Below, piece by piece: positions 45,112-53,826 of a DNA stretch of 64,000 bases. Positions within the stretch are counted from its first letter, which is position 1; each line of letters begins with the position of its first letter. Source of the stretch: DASPNH01 sp035626675. Its GTDB lineage: Bacteria > Desulfobacterota > Binatia > UBA1149 > CAITLU01. The notes under the pieces are model-generated. The model made no database searches, was not told where the DNA came from, and saw nothing but the letters and a program-made list of their open reading frames with translations. Location of the stretch: assembly GCA_035626675.1 (NCBI GenBank), contig DASPNH010000210.1, positions 5,488 to 69,487 of the forward strand, in the 5' to 3' direction. The translations under genes were made by a program, and so were the position numbers.

Positions 45112-45786
45112 TCAGAAGCCCATCGTTCGCAGATAGTCCTCGACGCGCTCGAACCGCATGAACGGATTGGAGCGTTTCTCCTTTCCGATCGTGGATGTCC
45201 GCTCCGGCGCGTAGTTGTGGCCGGGCAGCAGGACGGTGTCTTCGGGAAGCTTCTTCAGCTTGTCGTTGAGGCTGTAATAGAGCTGAGTCGGATCCGAGCC
45301 GGGCAGGTCGACGCGGCCGCAAGAGCCGATGAAAAGCGTGTCGCCCGAGACCAGGTTCCCGTCCACCAAAAAACATTGCGATCCGGGCGTGTGACCGGGC
45401 GTATGCAGCAGGCGAAGGGGGATCTTGCCGATCTGGACGGTGGTCTCGCCGTCGCAGGCGACGAAGTCGGCATGGGTCATGCCGAGCTGGCGCGTGACGT
45501 ACGGCGCCTCCTCCTTGTGCATGTACACCTTGCAGCCGCGGGCGCCGAGCAGCTCGCCGATCCCTTCGATGTGATGGCCCATGAAGTCGCCGCCGATGTG
45601 GTCGGGATGGTAGTGCGTGATCAGGGCCCCGGTCAGCTCCAGCCCGTCCTTGTCGAGCTCGTCCAGCAGCGCCTGGATGTCCCAGGCCGGATCCACCAGC
45701 ATCGCCTTGCGCTCCTCCATGTCCGCGATGACATAGACGTAGTTGGCCATCGGCCCGATCTCGATCTGCTTGATGGATAGCGACAT
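45112..45786 (-). CDS. Metallo-beta-lactamase-fold hydrolase (glyoxalase II/persulfide dioxygenase-like)
   Basis: A 224-residue protein with complete metal ligands: THYHPDHIGG, HTPGHTPGSQC, SGDTLFIGSCGRVDLPGSD and LLPGHNY. The C-rich SCGRVDLPGSDP block resembles ETHE1/glyoxalase-II-type members. The substrate is uncertain: hydroxyacyl-glutathione-like thioester or persulfide. Repeat locus 9 lies 12 bases upstream of its ATG, in the leader. The 293-base gap to the next gene on the left (44819-45111) holds nothing I recognise. Confidence 0.9.
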   Translation of the reverse strand: MSLSIKQIEIGPMANYVYVIADMEERKAMLVDPAWDIQALLDELDKDGLELTGALITHYHPDHIGGDFMGHHIEGIGELLGARGCKVYMHKEEAPYVTRQLGMTHADFVACDGETTVQIGKIPLRLLHTPGHTPGSQCFLVDGNLVSGDTLFIGSCGRVDLPGSDPTQLYYSLNDKLKKLPEDTVLLPGHNYAPERTSTIGKEKRSNPFMRFERVEDYLRTMGF

Positions 45787-45797
45787 GACTCTCTCCC

Positions 45798-45840
45798 GGG
45801 GTCAGGTACTGAAAACGCGGTTTTGGGGTCAGGTCGTGAA
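45798..45840. repeat. GGGGTCAGGTACTG repeat, locus 9
   Basis: Two direct GGGGTCAGGT units (45798 and 45825) flank an AAAACGCGGTTTT palindrome, just upstream of the MBL-fold gene start. Confidence 0.88.
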
Positions 45841-45881
45841 TTTCGAGGGTGCCGCAGCCTGAAATTCGAGCCGCCCCGGTC

Positions 45882-46514
45882 CTACTTCGGCTCTTTCCTC
45901 TGCCTGCGCCCCGGCGGCGGCGGTTCGAGGCCATGCTGCCAGAGCACCTCGCCGTGCCCCGTGGCGTGCGCGATCCAGCGCGACTGCACGAAGAGCAGAT
46001 CACTCAGCCGGTTCAGGTACCGGGCGGCGTCGGGCGAGCAGGCACCCTCGCGCATCAACGAAGTGGCCAGGCGTTCGGCGCGCCGGCAAACGGTGCGCGC
46101 CACGTGCAGCATCGCGCCGGCGCTTCCGCCGCCGGGCAGCACGAACGACTTGAGCTCGGGAAGATCGGGGGCAAGCTCGTCCATCCACGACTCGAGCCGC
46201 GCGATGTTGGCCACGCCCATGCGAATCATGCCGTCGTACTCGGACTCGGGCGGCGTGGCCAGCTCGCTGCCGAGGTCGAACAGCTCCTGCTGCACGAACC
46301 CGAGCACGCCATCGATGCGCTCGGCGGCAGCGCTGCCCTGGTACGGCGCCTCCGCCAGCAGCGCGCGAACGACACCGAGCACGCTGTTGAGCTCGTCGAC
46401 CTCGCCATACGAAGCGATGCGAGGATCGTCTTTCGGCACGCGCTTGCCGCCGACCAGCCCCGTCGTGCCGTCATCGCCCGTGCGGGTATAGACGCGATTG
46501 ATCCGAATACTCAC
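45882..46514 (-). CDS. Cob(I)alamin adenosyltransferase (PduO type)
   Basis: A 210-residue ATP:corrinoid adenosyltransferase. Family blocks are YTRTGDDGTTGLVGGKRVPKDD, YGEVDELNS, VLPGGGSAGAMLHVARTVCRRAER and RYLNRLSDLLFVQSRW. It converts cob(I)alamin to adenosylcobalamin, so this organism uses B12. No B12-dependent enzyme or cobalamin riboswitch was seen nearby. The C-terminal 20 residues are a Pro/Arg-rich tail. Confidence 0.94.
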   Translation of the reverse strand: MSIRINRVYTRTGDDGTTGLVGGKRVPKDDPRIASYGEVDELNSVLGVVRALLAEAPYQGSAAAERIDGVLGFVQQELFDLGSELATPPESEYDGMIRMGVANIARLESWMDELAPDLPELKSFVLPGGGSAGAMLHVARTVCRRAERLATSLMREGACSPDAARYLNRLSDLLFVQSRWIAHATGHGEVLWQHGLEPPPPGRRQRKEPK

Positions 46515-46733
46515 GAGGAATTCTTACGGAGGTTTGCGATTCAAGTACAGACGGCGGTCGCGCGGAGCGGCGCATCCGCCGCGTTGCGCTCCTCGTCCCT
46601 CGCTTCAGCGGGCCTCCAGCCCGCTTGCGCTCCTTCCTCGTCGCGCGCCTTGCGGCTGCACCGCTGCGCGCAACCGGCTAGCCGACTACCGGGCAAACGA
46701 CTGCCAGTTGAAGAAGCTGCGCGCAGCCGTCAC

Positions 46734-47876
46734 CTAAACGCCGGCGCGCGCCTCGACCAGCTCCCGCAGCCTGCTCGGATCGATCGGCTTCTTGAAGATC
46801 ACGTCGCGCAAGCCTTCGGCCTTCGACCTCTTGATGACGTGGTCCTTGTCGTAATAGTACGCCGTCATCAGCACCACCGGCAGCTCGGAATGGTCGGCGC
46901 GAATCTGGCGGAACAGCTCGTAGCCGTCCATGTCGGGCATCTGCACGTCGCTGATGACCAGGTCCACCGGCTTCTCGTCGAGGACCTTCAGCGCCTCCAC
47001 GCCCGAGCCCGTCGTGAAGACCTGACATCCCTCTCCGCCGAGGATGTCGGCCATCGACGTTCGCACTTCCTCGTTGTCGTCGACGACCAGTACGCTCTTG
47101 CCGCGAAGATGACAGTCGGGCGGGGCCGGCGGCGGAGGAGGCACGGGCACGCTCGCCTCGTTCTCGAGGCCGAGGTCGGTCATGAGACGACCGGGCATGT
47201 ACTCGCTGGTTGCGTAGTTGCCCTCGGCCGCCATCTCGCCGACGCGCTCGACGATGGTCTGGATGCGGCGCAGCTCGCGCTTGATCGCCGCGATGCGATC
47301 GTGCTCGCGCGTGTAGTCTTCCTCGCTGGCCTTCTGCTTGAGGTAACGCTCCAGCAGCTCGACCTGATTGACGAGCACTTCGAGCGGATTGTTGATCTCG
47401 TGCGCGAGGCTGACCGCGAGCTGGCCAAGGGTGGCGAGCTGGTCGTGCTTGCGCAGCCTGGCGATGTCCTTGGCAAACCCGATGCTGCCCTGCTCGCGGC
47501 CCTTTTCGTCGTGGATGATGGAGCCGGAGATGGCCACCGGCACCGCGCGGCCGTCCTTGGAGACGAACTCGGTTTCGAAGGTCGAGACGTGACCTTTGCC
47601 GGCCCGCATGGAAGACATGACGCGGCGGGCCTCGTTGGTGGTGGGATAGAGCCGGGCGACCGGAGTGCCCAGGACTTCGTCGGCCTGATAGCCCAGAGTC
47701 TCCTCGGCACCGTCGTTGTAGAAGATGATGGTGCCGTTCTTGTCGACCGCCACGACGATGTCGGGCGAGGTCTCCAGCAGGCGCTCGAAGTAGACTTTGG
47801 GAAGCTCTTTCAAGAGACCAGGGTCTTCGCGGACTCCGTAACCAAAGCATCGTAGGCCTAGAGCACTGCTAGTCAA
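46734..47876 (-). CDS. PAS-HisKA-receiver signalling protein without a kinase ATPase domain
   Basis: A 380-residue protein. A PAS domain (about 25-140: ETSPDIVVAVDKNGTIIFYNDGAE) is followed by a dimerisation/phospho-acceptor helix pair with the H-box LAVSLAHEINNPLEVL (about 155-215). A Pro-rich linker then leads into a receiver domain (about 260-375) with DDNEEVR, the phospho-Asp in LVISDVQMPDMDGYELF, MTAYY and the invariant Lys in IFKKPI. No HATPase_c N- or G-boxes lie between, so it cannot autophosphorylate by the usual route. The start is uncertain: only a TTG at 47876, or a TTG near residue 22, is available, with no clear ribosome-binding site. Confidence 0.8.
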   Translation of the reverse strand: MTSSALGLRCFGYGVREDPGLLKELPKVYFERLLETSPDIVVAVDKNGTIIFYNDGAEETLGYQADEVLGTPVARLYPTTNEARRVMSSMRAGKGHVSTFETEFVSKDGRAVPVAISGSIIHDEKGREQGSIGFAKDIARLRKHDQLATLGQLAVSLAHEINNPLEVLVNQVELLERYLKQKASEEDYTREHDRIAAIKRELRRIQTIVERVGEMAAEGNYATSEYMPGRLMTDLGLENEASVPVPPPPPAPPDCHLRGKSVLVVDDNEEVRTSMADILGGEGCQVFTTGSGVEALKVLDEKPVDLVISDVQMPDMDGYELFRQIRADHSELPVVLMTAYYYDKDHVIKRSKAEGLRDVIFKKPIDPSRLRELVEARAGV

Positions 47877-47952
47877 GACGACGATAGGGGAGGTCAGGCC
47901 CCCGACACAGGCACGGGTTTCCCGGACGCCAGGGCCGGCATAGAAGCTCGCG

Positions 47953-48378
47953 ATGCTCGGTCTGAGGATGCGGACGGTCGCAGTGGCCGCCGTGCTGATG
48001 CTGGCAACGGTCGGCGGCTGCTACTGGCTGAGGTACGGCGAGATCGCCCGGACCCACGCCGAGCTGCTCGAGCGCCTGGCCATCGATGCGCGGGATGCGG
48101 TGGCGGCCGGGCATCGCCTCTCCAACTCCGACATCGAAACGCTTCGGTATCCGCTGGAGCGGGCCGAAGACTTCGTCCGCATCAGCGACGATGATCCGCC
48201 GCCGGAGTCGCTGGTCGCGCTGCGCGAGACGGCGGCGTCCTACCGCGAGCTCGTCGACCTTCTCGACCGCCTGCGCGTGAACGAGGTCGCCGAGCCGGAC
48301 AAGGCCAGGGTCGACGCGCTCGCACGGCGGATCTCGGACGCCGCCGGCCGCACCACGGCCGCCCTCCAAAACGAATGA
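47953..48378 (+). CDS. Small membrane-anchored or lipoprotein of unknown function
   Basis: A 141-residue protein with a hydrophobic N-terminus (VAAVLMLATVGGC, possible lipobox Cys at about 23). A helical, charged remainder follows (AELLERLAIDARDAV, ELVDLLDRLRVNEV) that may be coiled coil. No family recognised. Its stop codon overlaps the start of repeat locus 10. A Met five codons in is an alternative start. Confidence 0.6.
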   Translation: MLGLRMRTVAVAAVLMLATVGGCYWLRYGEIARTHAELLERLAIDARDAVAAGHRLSNSDIETLRYPLERAEDFVRISDDDPPPESLVALRETAASYRELVDLLDRLRVNEVAEPDKARVDALARRISDAAGRTTAALQNE

Positions 48379-48494
48379 AGGGGGCAGGTGCAATTACTGG
48401 CCGCCAAGCATTGCACCTGTCCCCTTTATTGGCTGCCCCGGCGAACCGGACTTTCAGCACCTGACCCCAAAACCGCGTTTTCAGTACCTGACCC
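48378..48494. repeat. GGGG-CAG repeats, locus 10 (two elements)
   Basis: Element one: AAGGGGGCAGGTGCAAT (48378-48394) against ATTGCACCTGTCCCCTT (48410-48426), a long stem that starts at the stop codon of the gene at 47953-48378. Element two, 48452-48494, is two units of the GTACCTGACCCC type seen at loci 6, 7 and 9. A different subtype of core (GGGGGCAG) is present in element one. Confidence 0.9.
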
Positions 48495-48509
48495 CGTTCC
48501 GGGCCGTGG

Positions 48510-49154
48510 CTACTGCGGAACTTTTTTCCAGTCGTCGAGGAACTTCTTGAGGCCCAGGTCGGTCAGCGGGTGGGAGAGCAGGGTCTTGATGACGCTGAAG
48601 GGGCAGGTGGCGACGTCGGCGCCCATGCGGGCGGCGTCGACGAAATGGGTGGGGCTGCGCACGCTCGCCACCAGGATCTCGGTGTCGTAGTCGTAGTTCG
48701 AGAAGATCTCGACGAGGTTCGAGATCAGGCCCATGCCGTCCTCGGAGATGTCGTCGAGCCGTCCGACGAACGGGCTGACGTAGGCGGCGCCCGCCTTGGC
48801 GGCCAGCAGCGCCTGCGAAGGCTGGAAGATCAGCGTGACGTTGACGCGAATGCCGTCGTCGCTGAGCGCGCGCGTGGCCTTGAGGCCGTCGTAGGTGATG
48901 GGCGCTTTCACCACGATGTTCGGATGCAGCGCGGCCAGGCGCCTGCCCTGCTCGACCATGCCCTTGAAATCCTCGGCGGTGACCTCGGCGCTGATGGGCC
49001 CGTCGACGATCTCGCAAATGTCGGCGAGCACCTCGTCGAATTTGCGGCCGGTCTTGGCCACCAGCGACGGGTTGGTGGTGACGCCGTCGACCACGCCCAA
49101 TGCCACGCCTTCGCGAATCTCTGCAATGTCTGCACTATCGATGAAGATCTTCAT
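48510..49154 (-). CDS. Transaldolase/fructose-6-phosphate aldolase (TalC type)
   Basis: A 214-residue protein of the short transaldolase class, with VTTNPSLVAK, the Schiff-base Lys83 in VVKAPITYDG, and VNVTLIFQPSQALLAAKAGAAYVSPFVGR. It acts in the non-oxidative pentose phosphate pathway or as a fructose-6-phosphate aldolase. It lies downstream of folK in the same direction (54 bases) and ends the dap-fol run. Confidence 0.93.
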   Translation of the reverse strand: MKIFIDSADIAEIREGVALGVVDGVTTNPSLVAKTGRKFDEVLADICEIVDGPISAEVTAEDFKGMVEQGRRLAALHPNIVVKAPITYDGLKATRALSDDGIRVNVTLIFQPSQALLAAKAGAAYVSPFVGRLDDISEDGMGLISNLVEIFSNYDYDTEILVASVRSPTHFVDAARMGADVATCPFSVIKTLLSHPLTDLGLKKFLDDWKKVPQ

Positions 49155-49208
49155 GGGAACCTCGCGGCCTTCGATCGCCGCCGCTGTCCGGAAAAACGAA
49201 CGCGCGCG

Positions 49209-49694
49209 TCACGACCGGAACAGCATCACCTTCTTCTTGTCCGGCGTATTCGCAAGCAGTGAGGAGACGGTCGACCCCAGCACGGGGTGGTGGAACGCGG
49301 GCGCCAGCTCGGCAAGGGGAAGCAGGACGAACTTCCGGTTGGGAACCTGCGGATGCGGCACCTTCAGGTTCTTGCTCTGGATGACCTCGTGGTCGAAGAG
49401 CAGGATGTCCAGGTCCATCTCCCTCGACACCGAGGTCTTGGCCGGGTCACGCTTGCGACCGAGCGCCAGCTCGATCTTCTGCAGCTCCTTCAGCAGGTTC
49501 GGCGCTTCCATCTCGGTGGAAACCTCGACGACGCCGTTCAGGAACCAGTTGCGGGCCTTGCCGTGCGGCTCGCTCTCGTACAGCGAGGAACGCCGGGTGA
49601 TGCGCGTGGTCGGCAGGCTGGAGAGCTTCTCCAGCGCCGTCTTGTAGTTGCGCAACCGGTCTCCGAGGTTGGTGCCGATTGCGATGTACGCCAT
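49209..49694 (-). CDS. folK: 6-hydroxymethyl-7,8-dihydropterin pyrophosphokinase
   Basis: A 161-residue HPPK. Blocks are AYIAIGTNLGDR, SSLYESEPHGKARNWFLN and the metal/ATP motif SREMDLDILLFD, then VPHPQVPNRKFVLLPLAELAP. It adds pyrophosphate to the pterin in folate synthesis. A GTG nine bases upstream (49703) behind GGAG is an equally plausible start. It sits 80 bases after dapB in the same direction. Confidence 0.94.
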   Translation of the reverse strand: MAYIAIGTNLGDRLRNYKTALEKLSSLPTTRITRRSSLYESEPHGKARNWFLNGVVEVSTEMEAPNLLKELQKIELALGRKRDPAKTSVSREMDLDILLFDHEVIQSKNLKVPHPQVPNRKFVLLPLAELAPAFHHPVLGSTVSSLLANTPDKKKVMLFRS

Positions 49695-49774
49695 GTGGCT
49701 CACCGCGACTCCAATTGCGCGCGGTATAGCCGCTTTGCCGGGGGGCAAGCAATGGGCCGAATGTGCGGGAAGGA

Positions 49775-50590
49775 TTAGAGGCCCAGCATGTCCTCCATCG
49801 AGTAGAGGCCGGCGGGCTTGCCCGCCAGCCATGCGCCGGCCCGGACCGCGCCGGCGGCCAGGCAGTCGCGCGAGGCGGCCCGGTGCGTCAGCTCGATGCG
49901 CTCGCCGGTGCCCACCATCATCACCGTGTGCTCGCCGACGTTGTCGCCGCCCCGCAATGCGACGACGCCGATCTCGCCGGCCTTGCGCGCCCCTGCCATT
50001 CCCTGCCGTGCCAGCGTCATGGCCGTGCTCGCATTCAGGCCTGCGGCTGCGGCGGCGGCCTCGGCCAGCGCCAGCGCGGTGCCCGAGGGCGCGTCCTTCT
50101 TCTTGTTGTGATGCAGCTCGACGATCTCGATGTCGAAGTCCGGCCCCAGCTTGGCCGCTGCCTGCCGGACCAGCCCGAGCAGCACGTTGACGCCCACGCT
50201 CATGTTGGCTGCCTGCAGAACGGGAATCGTTGCGGCCAGAGCCGCGATCTCCGACTTCTGCTCGGCCGTCAGTCCGGTGGTCCCGATGACGATGGGCGTT
50301 CCGGTCTCGGCCGCCGTGCGCGCATGCTCGATGGCCGCTTCCGGCGCCGTGAAATCGACGGCCACCGCACCGGCGCCCGCGCTCTTGGTGGCAGCGCCGA
50401 AGTGCCCGGTCACGGCAACGCCGATGGTGCCGATGCCGGCAAGGTCGCCGGCGTCGCGGCCGATCAGGTCCGAGCCGGCTAGCTCGACCGCTGCGGCCAC
50501 CACGGTTGCCTCTCCCTCGTGCGAGAGCGCCACGATGCGCCGGCCCATGCGGCCTGCGGCGCCCAGTACGATCAGCGGAACGCGCGACAC
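49775..50590 (-). CDS. dapB: 4-hydroxy-tetrahydrodipicolinate reductase
   Basis: A 271-residue enzyme of the diaminopimelate-lysine pathway. The nucleotide loop VLGAAGRMGRRI is at the N-terminus. The catalytic signature ELHHNKKKDAPSGTAL carries both histidines and the lysine. It uses NAD(P)H to reduce HTPA. The gene follows dapA by 4 bases, so they are co-transcribed. Confidence 0.97.
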   Translation of the reverse strand: MSRVPLIVLGAAGRMGRRIVALSHEGEATVVAAAVELAGSDLIGRDAGDLAGIGTIGVAVTGHFGAATKSAGAGAVAVDFTAPEAAIEHARTAAETGTPIVIGTTGLTAEQKSEIAALAATIPVLQAANMSVGVNVLLGLVRQAAAKLGPDFDIEIVELHHNKKKDAPSGTALALAEAAAAAAGLNASTAMTLARQGMAGARKAGEIGVVALRGGDNVGEHTVMMVGTGERIELTHRAASRDCLAAGAVRAGAWLAGKPAGLYSMEDMLGL

Positions 50591-50594
50591 CGGC

Positions 50595-51473
50595 TCAGTC
50601 CGCGAGCAGCTTCTGGCTGCGCAGGACCTCGCGCAGCTTGCGCTCGGGCTCGGCCGACAGCGGAGTCAGCGGCAGGCGAAGCTCGTTGCGGATCTTGCCC
50701 ACCATCGCGAGCATCGCCTTGACCGGGATCGGGTTCACTTCGACGCCGATCTGCTGGAACAGCGGCAGCAGTTCATACGTCGCCTTGCTGGCGCGGTGGA
50801 AATCGCCCGCCAGAGCGGCATCGACCATGGCCTTGACGCGTGCAGGCACCACGTTGGCCATGACGCTGATGACGCCCTGGCCGCCGATGGCCATCATCGG
50901 AACGGTGACGGCGTCGTCGCCGGAGAGCATGCAGAACTCGGGGCCGCAAAGCTGCAGGATTCGCAGCCACTGGTCCACCGATCCCGAGGACTCCTTGACG
51001 CCGACGATGGTGGGCACCTCGGCCAGACGCGCGATGGTCTCGGGCGTCATGTTGATGCCGGTGCGGCCCGGGATGTTGTAGACGATCAGGGGCAGGTCGC
51101 TGGCGGCCGCGATCGCCTTGTAGTGCTCGACATGTCCGTGCTGCGTCGGCTTGTTGTAGTACGGGCTGATCAGCAGCGAGGCGTCGGCGCCGGCGTCGGC
51201 TGCCGCGCGCGTCAGGTTGCACGCCTCGCGCGTGTTGTTGGAGCCGGTGCCGGCCATGACCTTGATGCGGCCGCGCGCCTGCTTGATCGAGAGCTTGATG
51301 ACCTGCTCGTGCTCGTCGTGGCTGAGGGTGGCCGATTCGCCCGTGCTGCCGCACGGCACGATGCCCTCGATGCCTGCCTCGATCTGCTCGTTGATGAGAC
51401 GGTGCAGCGCTTCTTCGTCGATGGCGCCGTCGCGAAACGGCGTCACCAGGGCGGTAAAGGTTCCTCGAAACAT
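50595..51473 (-). CDS. dapA: 4-hydroxy-tetrahydrodipicolinate synthase
   Basis: A 292-residue TIM-barrel enzyme. Start at MFRGTFTALVTPF; the open frame to 51569 lacks homology. CGSTGESATL, the active Tyr132 in VYNIPGRTG and the Schiff-base Lys160 in VGVKESSG are in place. It condenses pyruvate with aspartate semialdehyde. It is 4 bases upstream of dapB. The 264-base gap towards dapF holds a half repeat and a tandem repeat. Confidence 0.97.
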   Translation of the reverse strand: MFRGTFTALVTPFRDGAIDEEALHRLINEQIEAGIEGIVPCGSTGESATLSHDEHEQVIKLSIKQARGRIKVMAGTGSNNTREACNLTRAAADAGADASLLISPYYNKPTQHGHVEHYKAIAAASDLPLIVYNIPGRTGINMTPETIARLAEVPTIVGVKESSGSVDQWLRILQLCGPEFCMLSGDDAVTVPMMAIGGQGVISVMANVVPARVKAMVDAALAGDFHRASKATYELLPLFQQIGVEVNPIPVKAMLAMVGKIRNELRLPLTPLSAEPERKLREVLRSQKLLAD

Positions 51474-51576
51474 GATGTCCTCTGCAGGCGGGAGCGTGTG
51501 CTTGCGCCGATGGGGCGCGCCGCGAACCGGCCGATGGTTCTGTCTGTCGGGAGATCCCGCCCAGCGCAACCCGAAT

Positions 51577-51593
51577 GAAGGGGACAGGGACGA
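51577..51593. repeat. GGGGACAG half element, locus 11
   Basis: GAAGGGGACAGGGACGA without a closing arm, in the gap between dapF and dapA. Its left flank AATGAAGGGG matches the left flank of element one at locus 10, suggesting the repeat extends 5' of the core. Confidence 0.6.
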
Positions 51594-51618
51594 TTGCTCG
51601 CAGGCTCGCGCCGGCGGG

Positions 51619-51734
51619 GCGCTGCGGCAGGATCACAGGCGTGCGCGCCGCCGCAGCGCTATGGAGCAGGATCGCCGACGCGCGCGCCGGCGCGGCGCTG
51701 CGGAGCAGGATCACCGGCGGTGCGCGCCGCCGCG
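51619..51734. repeat. Three tandem ~39-bp G+C-rich repeats
   Basis: Three imperfect copies (51619-51655, 51656-51694, 51695-51734), each starting GCGCT and containing GCAGGATC followed by a GCGCGCCG tract. They lie between the dapF stop and the dapA leader and would be transcribed if the genes form one operon. Confidence 0.75.
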
Positions 51735-51737
51735 GCG

Positions 51738-52580
51738 TCACGGCACCGCGATCGTCCCCGTGAAGACCTCGACCGACGGCCCGGTCATCACCACCGACCC
51801 GTCCTCGCGATACTCGATCTCCAGGTCGCCGCCGTTCAGATGCACCGTCGCCCTTCGCTGGCTTCGTCCGGTCAGCACGGCGGCCACCACCACGGCGCAT
51901 GCACCGGTGCCGCATGCCGCAGTCTCGCCCGAGCCGCGCTCCCACACTCGCATCGTCAGGTCGGTCGGCGAGTTGACGCGCACGAACTCGGTGTTGACGC
52001 GCGCCGGGAAGAAGCGGTGATGCTCGAACGGCGGGCCGATGCGCTCCAGGTCGAGCACGCCCAGATCCTCGTCGAAGTCGAAGGTGACGCAGTGCGGGTT
52101 GCCCATCGACACGCAGGTGACGCGCCAGCTGCGATCGGCGACTTCGAGCTCGCGGTCGATGACGGGTCCGTGGGCGTCGACCGGAATCTGGCGGCCCTCC
52201 AGGATCGCCTGGCCCATCTCGACGCGGACGCGCGAGACGCGGCCGCCGCCGTGCTCGAGCGCCAGGTGCTTGATGCCCGAATCGGTCTCGATGCGAAGAT
52301 CGTCGCGCGCGGTCAGGCCGTGATCGAAGACGTACTTGCCGACGCCGCGAATGCCATTGCCGCACATCTGGCCGCGGCTGCCGTCGGCGTTGTACATCTC
52401 CATGCGAAAGTCGGCGGCCTGCGAGGGACAGATCAGGATGAGCCCGTCGCTGCCGACGCCGGTGCGGCGGTCCGAGACGATGCGCGCGATGCGCGAGGCG
52501 TCGTCCAGGGGGCGCGAGGTGCAGTCGACGAAGAGGTAATCGTTGCCGCAGCCGTGCAGCTTGGTGAAGGTCAGCTCCAT
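51738..52580 (-). CDS. dapF: Diaminopimelate epimerase
   Basis: A 280-residue epimerase. Start at MELTFTKLHGCGNDY. The two catalytic cysteines are Cys73 in MCGNG and Cys223 in ACGTGA. It interconverts LL- and meso-diaminopimelate for lysine and peptidoglycan synthesis. First gene of the dapF-dapA-dapB-folK-talC run, with a palindrome pair (52641-52682) upstream. Confidence 0.97.
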   Translation of the reverse strand: MELTFTKLHGCGNDYLFVDCTSRPLDDASRIARIVSDRRTGVGSDGLILICPSQAADFRMEMYNADGSRGQMCGNGIRGVGKYVFDHGLTARDDLRIETDSGIKHLALEHGGGRVSRVRVEMGQAILEGRQIPVDAHGPVIDRELEVADRSWRVTCVSMGNPHCVTFDFDEDLGVLDLERIGPPFEHHRFFPARVNTEFVRVNSPTDLTMRVWERGSGETAACGTGACAVVVAAVLTGRSQRRATVHLNGGDLEIEYREDGSVVMTGPSVEVFTGTIAVP

Positions 52581-52640
52581 CGCGGCCCTATACCCGCCGC
52601 ATGCGACAGAACGAAAACCGCCGCGTAAAGGCATTACGGA

Positions 52641-52682
52641 TAAGGGGACAGTCCCCTTAACCTTAAGGGGACTGTCCCCTTA
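52641..52682. repeat. TTAAGGGGAC palindrome pair, locus 12
   Basis: Two adjacent palindromes, TAAGGGGACAGTCCCCTTA (52641-52659) and TAAGGGGACTGTCCCCTTA (52664-52682), separated by four bases. Same unit as locus 3. It fills the gap between the divergent-looking dapF start and the stop of the dockerin-like gene. Confidence 0.95.
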
Positions 52683-52685
52683 TCG

Positions 52686-53636
52686 TCATTCGCAGGCTGG
52701 GCAGTCGAGGTCGGCGCTTTGGCCGACGGCGTTGCGCAGCACGATCAGCGAGTCGGTGGCGGTGACGTTGCCGCTGTCGTTGACGTCGCACACGCACAGC
52801 TCGCATTCGACCGTGCCCACCGCCGTGCGCAGGACATACAGCGCGTCGGAGGCGTTGATGGCCGCCGCCGTGCCTGCATCGGAATCGGGCCGGAAGACGA
52901 ACAGCGGATCGCCGCAATCACCGAGCGGCACGGTCGTCGTGGTCGTCGAGGTGATCGAGTCGCACTCGACCTGCATGCGGATGCCGACGAAGTCACCGGC
53001 CTGGCTGCTGGTTTCCAGCCGCAGCCGGATCTCGTCGCCGGTCGATACGGCGATGTCCTGGACCGCGGCGGCTCCGCCCGAGCCGTTCTCCAACGAGAAC
53101 GGAGCGCCGCGCGAGTAGATGTCGCCCGAGGCGATCGCTCCCTGGGACAGCAGCGTCGCATCGTGCAGCAGCTGCCAGTTGACGGAGCGCCCGATGTCGC
53201 GCCCCATCCAGGCCGCGCCGCTGATCGTGACGACGCCGTCGAACGGGCTCGTCCATACCAGCTCGGCATGGCCGTTGCCCTGGCCGTTGGTGCCGTCCCA
53301 GGTGTGCACGACGATGTCGTCCTTGAGGAAATCGCGGTCGAACGTGGCCTTGCCATTGCTCTTGAAAAAGAACGGCAGCCGGTTGTTGGAATCCTCCGAC
53401 TCCGCCCATCCGGGCTGGAACTCGCTCCAGCCGCCGATCGTGCGCTGCCACGCCTCCACGTGCGGCAGCGCATTGGTGCCTTCGCGGTACGACCACGGAC
53501 CGTTGGGGTTGGAGGTCTCGCTCCAGTCCTCCTGGACGTCGTAGGACTGGCACAGGCCGCCAGCGATGGCGGGAACCGGCAGCAGGGACATCAGCAGGGC
53601 GACCACGAACAGACCACGGCGGCACGACTCGATCAT
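52686..53636 (-). CDS. Secreted protein with dockerin-like C-terminus
   Basis: A 316-residue exported protein. Start at the ATG behind GGGAGG. Signal peptide about 1-26 (PVPAIAG). The body (about 27-215) is a beta-sandwich-like domain (NGPWSYREGTNALPHVEAWQ, FDGVVTISGAAWMG) that might bind carbohydrate. A Thr-rich linker (TSTTTTTVP) leads to a dockerin-like module: NASDALYVLRTAVG, C-x-L-C-x-C-D-V-N, and TATDSLIVLRNAVG, closing with CPAC. It matches the tail of the LamG protein at 16504-17499. Confidence 0.85.
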   Translation of the reverse strand: MIESCRRGLFVVALLMSLLPVPAIAGGLCQSYDVQEDWSETSNPNGPWSYREGTNALPHVEAWQRTIGGWSEFQPGWAESEDSNNRLPFFFKSNGKATFDRDFLKDDIVVHTWDGTNGQGNGHAELVWTSPFDGVVTISGAAWMGRDIGRSVNWQLLHDATLLSQGAIASGDIYSRGAPFSLENGSGGAAAVQDIAVSTGDEIRLRLETSSQAGDFVGIRMQVECDSITSTTTTTVPLGDCGDPLFVFRPDSDAGTAAAINASDALYVLRTAVGTVECELCVCDVNDSGNVTATDSLIVLRNAVGQSADLDCPACE

Positions 53637-53826
53637 GCGAAGTCCTCCCGGAGATGCGTCCACGTTGCCACGGCCGCAGCCAGTCAGACAACCCGTGCAG
53701 CGCCAAACTCGGCTGAGGCGTTTCGCGAAGGACATGCAGATCGTTTCCGTGCTAAGGAGAAACGAACGTCGCGACCGCCGGCCGAGCCCGAGCACGCGGT
53801 GCAGATCTCGTTTCGAGGGAGGAATC

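Noticed and set aside
46515..46733. tRNA or small RNA gene between the cobalamin adenosyltransferase and PAS-HisKA genes
   Set aside because: G+C-rich with local inverted repeats but no cloverleaf, no CCA end and no T-loop motif.
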